DNA of 64,000 bases from positions 310,760-374,759 of the forward strand of contig NZ_LWBU01000279.1 in assembly GCF_001646665.1 (NCBI RefSeq), given 5' to 3'. Under the pieces are notes generated by a model. That model was not told the origin of the DNA, did no database searches, and saw only the letters and a program-made list of their open reading frames with translations. Within the stretch, counting starts at the first letter, position 1. Every line of letters begins with the position of its first letter. The stretch is from Streptomyces noursei (GTDB lineage: Bacteria > Actinomycetota > Actinomycetes > Streptomycetales > Streptomycetaceae). Position numbers and translations under genes: made by a program. Below are positions 60,243-64,000 of this stretch, one piece after another.

Positions 60243-61731
60243 CCCGGTCAAGCCGGTAGTAGTCGGCCACGCACTGGGCGGGCCAGATCCGGGTGCCGTT
60301 CGCGCTGAACGGCTCCAGCATCCCGCTCACCGACACCGGGGTGTACGGCAGCACCCTGGCGCCCTCGGCCGCCCGCTCCCGCAGCCACCGGTCCTGGCGG
60401 TCCCACTTCTGCGCCCGCACCCGCATGTCGTGGCCCAGTTCGTACAGCGGGGCGGCGAGCCCCAGGACGGTGACGGCGCAGAGGGCGGCGGCGAGGCCGG
60501 TGACGGCGCCCGTGGCGGCGCCGCGCAGCCGCAGCGCCCGCCCGAGGAACGCGCCGGCGGCGACCAGCAGCAGCACGTACAGCAGGAGGTAGTCGTTCCA
60601 GGTGCGGGCGGCCGTCACCACGCGGGGGCCGAAGACCGGGTAGGTGATGACCGTGCACAGGTAGCCGGAGACCAGGAAGGCGGCCGCCCCGAGGCCGGTC
60701 AGCAGCAGCGGCCGGCACGGCAGCAGGACCCGCCGCCCGCGGGGGCCGGGGCGGCGGGAGGCGAGCAGGCCGAGGAGCACTCCGGCGGCGACGGCCCCGG
60801 CGTACTGCCAGGTGGTCAGCACCGTCTCCAGGATGCGGACGTACCCGCGCAGCGAGGCGATCAGCGATTCGGGGGCGAGCATGGAGGTGGTCTCCGCGCC
60901 GAACCGTTCGCGCCGGTTGCGCGAGCCGGGGGAGGTCACCAGCAGGAGCGTGCCGGCGGCGACGCCGGCCATGCCGGCGAGGCACCAGCCGCGGGCGAAC
61001 GCCCTGGCCCGTTCGGTGAAGAGCCGGCCGGCGAAGAGCACGACGCCGGAGAGCACCACCAGGGCCACCACGGACGCCTCCTCGGAGAGGGTGCCCATGA
61101 ACACGCCCGCGAGCACGACGACGACGAGGGCGGCGATCCGGCCGCGCCGGCCGCGGGAGCGCAGCAGCGGGATCGCCGCGGCGCAGGCGAGGACGGGGGC
61201 GAGGGTGTGCGAGACGGACGCGGCGGGCCAGTAGAACGTCTTGTACGTGTTGGGCGTGGCGAACAGGAACACCGCCGTGATCATGGCGGCGACGAGCAGC
61301 GGCACCCCGCGCGGCACGCGCTGCCCGGCCCGGCGCAGCAGCGCCGCGGTCAGCGCCCACAGCAGGCCGAGGACGAGGGCGCCGCTGACCAGGCCGTACC
61401 ACTGGTGCCCGGCGACGGGGAACTTCGCGTACAGCCCGACGAGCAGTCCGTTGCCGACGCGTCCGTTGTCGGTGAAGTAGAACCGGCCGACCAGCCCCGA
61501 GACGCCCTCGTCGCGCACGACGGGCAGGAAGCACCACTCGTCGGCGCTGGGTCTGACGTACCGGCCGAGCCAGGCGGCGGCGGCGAGCAGGCCAAGCGGC
61601 AGCAGGGCCAGGCCCGTCGTCCACGCGGCCGTCCGGGACCCGCGCGCCTCGCCGCCCTCCTCCTCGTGGGCGGACCCGGGTCCTCCGCCCGGGTCCGGGG
61701 GGACGGTGACACTCGATGCGCCGACGGCCAT
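60217..61731 (-). CDS. DUF6056-like polytopic membrane protein
   Basis: The 504-residue protein has about 11 membrane segments. An outward loop after the first segment carries RPSADEWCF and FTDNGRVGN, and another has NTYKTFYWPAASVSH. This fits the DUF6056 family, whose layout resembles GT-C glycosyltransferases that use lipid-linked sugars. Next to GtrA and GtrB it could be the final transferase, although it is on the other strand. The ATG at 61731 follows GAAGAAGAC. Confidence 0.75.
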   Translation of the reverse strand: MAVGASSVTVPPDPGGGPGSAHEEEGGEARGSRTAAWTTGLALLPLGLLAAAAWLGRYVRPSADEWCFLPVVRDEGVSGLVGRFYFTDNGRVGNGLLVGLYAKFPVAGHQWYGLVSGALVLGLLWALTAALLRRAGQRVPRGVPLLVAAMITAVFLFATPNTYKTFYWPAASVSHTLAPVLACAAAIPLLRSRGRRGRIAALVVVVLAGVFMGTLSEEASVVALVVLSGVVLFAGRLFTERARAFARGWCLAGMAGVAAGTLLLVTSPGSRNRRERFGAETTSMLAPESLIASLRGYVRILETVLTTWQYAGAVAAGVLLGLLASRRPGPRGRRVLLPCRPLLLTGLGAAAFLVSGYLCTVITYPVFGPRVVTAARTWNDYLLLYVLLLVAAGAFLGRALRLRGAATGAVTGLAAALCAVTVLGLAAPLYELGHDMRVRAQKWDRQDRWLRERAAEGARVLPYTPVSVSGMLEPFSANGTRIWPAQCVADYYRLDRVTRGTRLP

Positions 61732-61892
61732 GTCTTCTTCACTGCCTCTCGGGAAACCACTGGTACGCCACCGAAGAGGTGTTTCGGGGCGGTGCCGTTG
61801 TCCGCGCGCCGGGCCCGATTCGGCGAGGTGTGGGCTGTCTCCCACTCGACCGGCTGCCGGGGGTGCGCGCAACCGGCCGTCGTCCGGACGGC

Positions 61893-62624
61893 TCACGTGC
61901 GCAGCGCGGTCACCATCCGGCACCGGGGCGCCCCGTCGGGGCCGCGGCCGAACTCCTCCAGCGGGGCCAGTTCCACCCGGAAGCCGGTGCGGGTGAGTTC
62001 GGCGACCACGTCGGTGAGGCGGAAGGTGCGGTAGTACATGATGAACCGCGGCCGCCACAGCAGGTTGCGCACCCGCATGGCGGCGTCGAACGCCCACATC
62101 TCCCAGTAGGGGCGGGAGCCGACCGGGGGCGGGGCGGGGAGGGGGAAGACGAACCGGCCGCCGGGGCGCAGCGCCCGGTGCACACCGGCGAACAGGGCGG
62201 GGCGTTCGGCCGGGAGGAAGTGCCCGAATGCGCCGAAGCTCACGGCCAGGTCGAAGGCGGGCCCGAAGGGCAGGGCGCGGGCGTCGGCGCGCACCCAGTG
62301 GACCTCGGGGGAGCCGGCGGGCGTCCGCGCGTGGGCGGCGCGGGCGCGGGCGAGCATGCCGGCGCTGAAGTCGGTGCCGGTGACGTGCTCGCGGCACAGC
62401 TCGCGCAGCACGCCGACGCCGGCCCCGGTGCCGCAGCACACGTCGAGTCCGGCGCGGAACGGTCCCAGCGGCCGCAGCGCGCCGGTGACGGCGCCGAGCA
62501 CCCGGTCGGAGGTGCGGTAGGGGGTGTGGTCGAACTTGGGGGCCAGCAGGTCGTAGCCGGTCCGGGTCGAGGAGAGCGCCTGGGTGGCGAGTTCGCGGAA
62601 CGTCGGGCCGTGCGGGGTGGACAT
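61893..62624 (-). CDS. Class I SAM-dependent methyltransferase
   Basis: The 243-residue enzyme has the SAM-binding motif LDVCCGTGAGVGVLREL, the acidic TGTDFSAGML, RADARALPFGPAFDLAV and a late TRTGFRVELAPL. The substrate is unknown. GAGAGGGG precedes the ATG. It lies 27 bp from the end of the SpoIIE gene and may share its transcript. Confidence 0.9.
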   Translation of the reverse strand: MSTPHGPTFRELATQALSSTRTGYDLLAPKFDHTPYRTSDRVLGAVTGALRPLGPFRAGLDVCCGTGAGVGVLRELCREHVTGTDFSAGMLARARAAHARTPAGSPEVHWVRADARALPFGPAFDLAVSFGAFGHFLPAERPALFAGVHRALRPGGRFVFPLPAPPPVGSRPYWEMWAFDAAMRVRNLLWRPRFIMYYRTFRLTDVVAELTRTGFRVELAPLEEFGRGPDGAPRCRMVTALRT

Positions 62625-62651
62625 GGTCCCCTCTCGGGTCGGGCCGGGGCG

Positions 62652-64000
62652 TCAGAGGAGGCCGGCGTTGAAGACGTCGAACGGCAGGGTCCCGGTGCCG
62701 TCACCGGTCGCCCCGGCGCCCGGGAGCGGGAGCTCGGCCCAGATGACCTTCCCCTGGGCGGTGTACCTGGTGCCCCAGCGTTCGGCCAGCTGGGCGACGA
62801 GGAAGAGCCCGCGGCCGCCCTCGTCGGTGGTGGCGGCGTACCGCAGGTGGGGCGAGGTGCTGTTGTTGTCGGCGACTTCGCAGGTCAGGCCGCGGTCGTG
62901 GAGGAGGCGTACGCGGACGGGGGCGGCGCCGTAGCGGATGGCGTTGGTGATGAGCTCGCTGAGGATCAGTTCGGCGGCGAAGGACAGGTCGTCCAGGCCC
63001 CATTCGGCGAGCTTGCGCACGGCGGCGGAGCGGATGCCGCCGACGGCGCCGGGGTGGAAGGGCACGTCCCAGTCGGCGACGCGGTCGGGGCCGAGGGCGC
63101 GGGTGCGGGCGACGAGGAGGGCCACGTCGTCCTTGGGGTGGGCGGGGAGCAGGGCGTCGAGGACCAGGCGGCAGCGTTCCTCGGGGCCGGCGGCGGGCCT
63201 GCCGAGGGCCTCGCGGAGCAGTTCGATGCCCACGTCGATGTCGCGGGTGCGGTCCTCGATCAGGCCGTCGGTGTAGAACACGATCTGGCTGCCCTCGGCG
63301 AGTTCCAGTTCGCGGGTCTCGAAGGGTATGCCGCCCAGGCCGAGCGGCGGGCCGGCCGGGAGGTCGGGGAACTCGACGTCGCCGCCGGGGTGGACCAGCG
63401 CGGGCAGCGGGTGTCCGGCGCGGGCCATGGAGCAGCGCCGGGAGACGGGGTCGTACACCGCGTACAGGCAGGTGGCGCCGGTCATGCCGGCGCCGCCGCC
63501 GGCGTCGTCCTCGTCCTGGTCGATGCGGCCGACGAGGTCGTCGAGGCGGCCGAGGAGTTCGTCGGGCGGCAGGTCGAGGGTGGAGAAGTTGTGCACCGCG
63601 GTGCGCAGCCGGCCCATGGTGGCGGCCGCGTGCAGGCCGTGTCCGACGACGTCGCCGACGACGAGAGCGACCCGGCTGCCGGGCAGCGGGATGACGTCGA
63701 ACCAGTCGCCGCCGACGCCGGACTGGGCGGGCAGGTAGCGGTGGGCCACCTCCAGGGCGCTCTGTTCGGGAAGGGCGCGGGGCAGCAGGCTGCGCTGGAG
63801 GGTGACGGCCATGGCGTGCTCGCGGGTGTAGCGGCGGGCGTTGTCGATGCTCACGGCGGCGCGGGCGACGAGTTCCTCGGCCAGTTCGAGGTCCTCGTCC
63901 TCGAAGGGTTCCGGCTTCTCCATGCGCCAGAAGTTGGCGACGCCGAGGACGACGCCGCGGGCCTTGAGGGGGACGGCGATGAGGGAGTGGATGCCGTACT
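62652..64000 (-). CDS. GAF-SpoIIE phosphatase with ATPase domain (5' end outside window)
   Basis: The visible 449 codons cover the end of a GAF domain (IAVPLKARGVVLGVANFW), a SpoIIE PP2C domain (GGDWFDVI, GDVVGHGLHAAATMG) and a C-terminal HATPase_c anti-sigma-type domain (ILSELITNAIRYG, DEGGRGLFLVAQLAERWG). It is the closest paralogue of the protein at 51288-53732, with the same domain order. The start is beyond position 64000. The last 20 residues are not conserved with the paralogue. Confidence 0.88.
   Translation of the reverse strand, partial: YGIHSLIAVPLKARGVVLGVANFWRMEKPEPFEDEDLELAEELVARAAVSIDNARRYTREHAMAVTLQRSLLPRALPEQSALEVAHRYLPAQSGVGGDWFDVIPLPGSRVALVVGDVVGHGLHAAATMGRLRTAVHNFSTLDLPPDELLGRLDDLVGRIDQDEDDAGGGAGMTGATCLYAVYDPVSRRCSMARAGHPLPALVHPGGDVEFPDLPAGPPLGLGGIPFETRELELAEGSQIVFYTDGLIEDRTRDIDVGIELLREALGRPAAGPEERCRLVLDALLPAHPKDDVALLVARTRALGPDRVADWDVPFHPGAVGGIRSAAVRKLAEWGLDDLSFAAELILSELITNAIRYGAAPVRVRLLHDRGLTCEVADNNSTSPHLRYAATTDEGGRGLFLVAQLAERWGTRYTAQGKVIWAELPLPGAGATGDGTGTLPFDVFNAGLL

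Overview
The window is about 64 kb of very GC-rich DNA (third codon positions almost all G or C). Start codons are ATG, GTG and TTG, start/stop overlaps are frequent, and the families present (MocR and RpiR regulators, SpoIIE phosphatases with histidine-kinase-type ATPase domains, DUF5133, DUF6629, DUF3140) point to a Streptomyces or close relative. Every family name is from reading the proteins; no database search was run.

Layout. 0-7.4 kb: a small membrane protein, a GNAT acetyltransferase, an ABC exporter, a secreted surface protein with a sortase-like tail, and a tight operon of nucleotidyltransferase, BON protein and metallophosphoesterase. 7.5-20.2 kb: catalase, two SDR oxidoreductases, an FUSC/aromatic acid exporter-like protein, an M20 amidohydrolase, an Orn/Lys/Arg-type decarboxylase divergent from a MocR regulator plus DapA-like aldolase with a clear direct-repeat operator, and an MFS sugar-porter-like transporter. 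20.2-27.8 kb: a probable polyol catabolic locus with two FGGY kinases, a phosphatase and a 2-hydroxyacid dehydrogenase in one overlapping operon, a divergent DeoR regulator and an RbtT/DalT-type permease.

29.4-47.0 kb is the most notable part. An asparagine-synthase-like amidotransferase of the N-acetylglutaminylglutamine amide type overlaps an S9 oligopeptidase. A long run of glycan genes follows: GT2, GmhB-type phosphatase, two GT9 heptosyltransferases, GT2, a YbdK-type carboxylate-amine ligase, a UDP-glucuronate-decarboxylase-like epimerase, an O-carbamoyltransferase, two GT-B glycosyltransferases, GmhA and bifunctional HldE. Together they encode the steps to an ADP-heptose and transferases that could place heptose and carbamoylated sugars on a glycan. 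Two inverted copies of a dispersed intergenic repeat flank the second half (39.7-47.0 kb).

47.4-64 kb: MFS transporter, SDR, topoisomerase IB with DUF3140, two coupled PAS/GAF-SpoIIE phosphatases, an RpiR regulator, an unusually AT-rich palindromic island in a convergent gap, DUF5133, DUF2795, a GtrB/GtrA pair opposite a large DUF6056-like membrane protein, a methyltransferase and a third SpoIIE phosphatase running off the window. No rRNA, tRNA, CRISPR array, insertion sequence or prophage was recognised.
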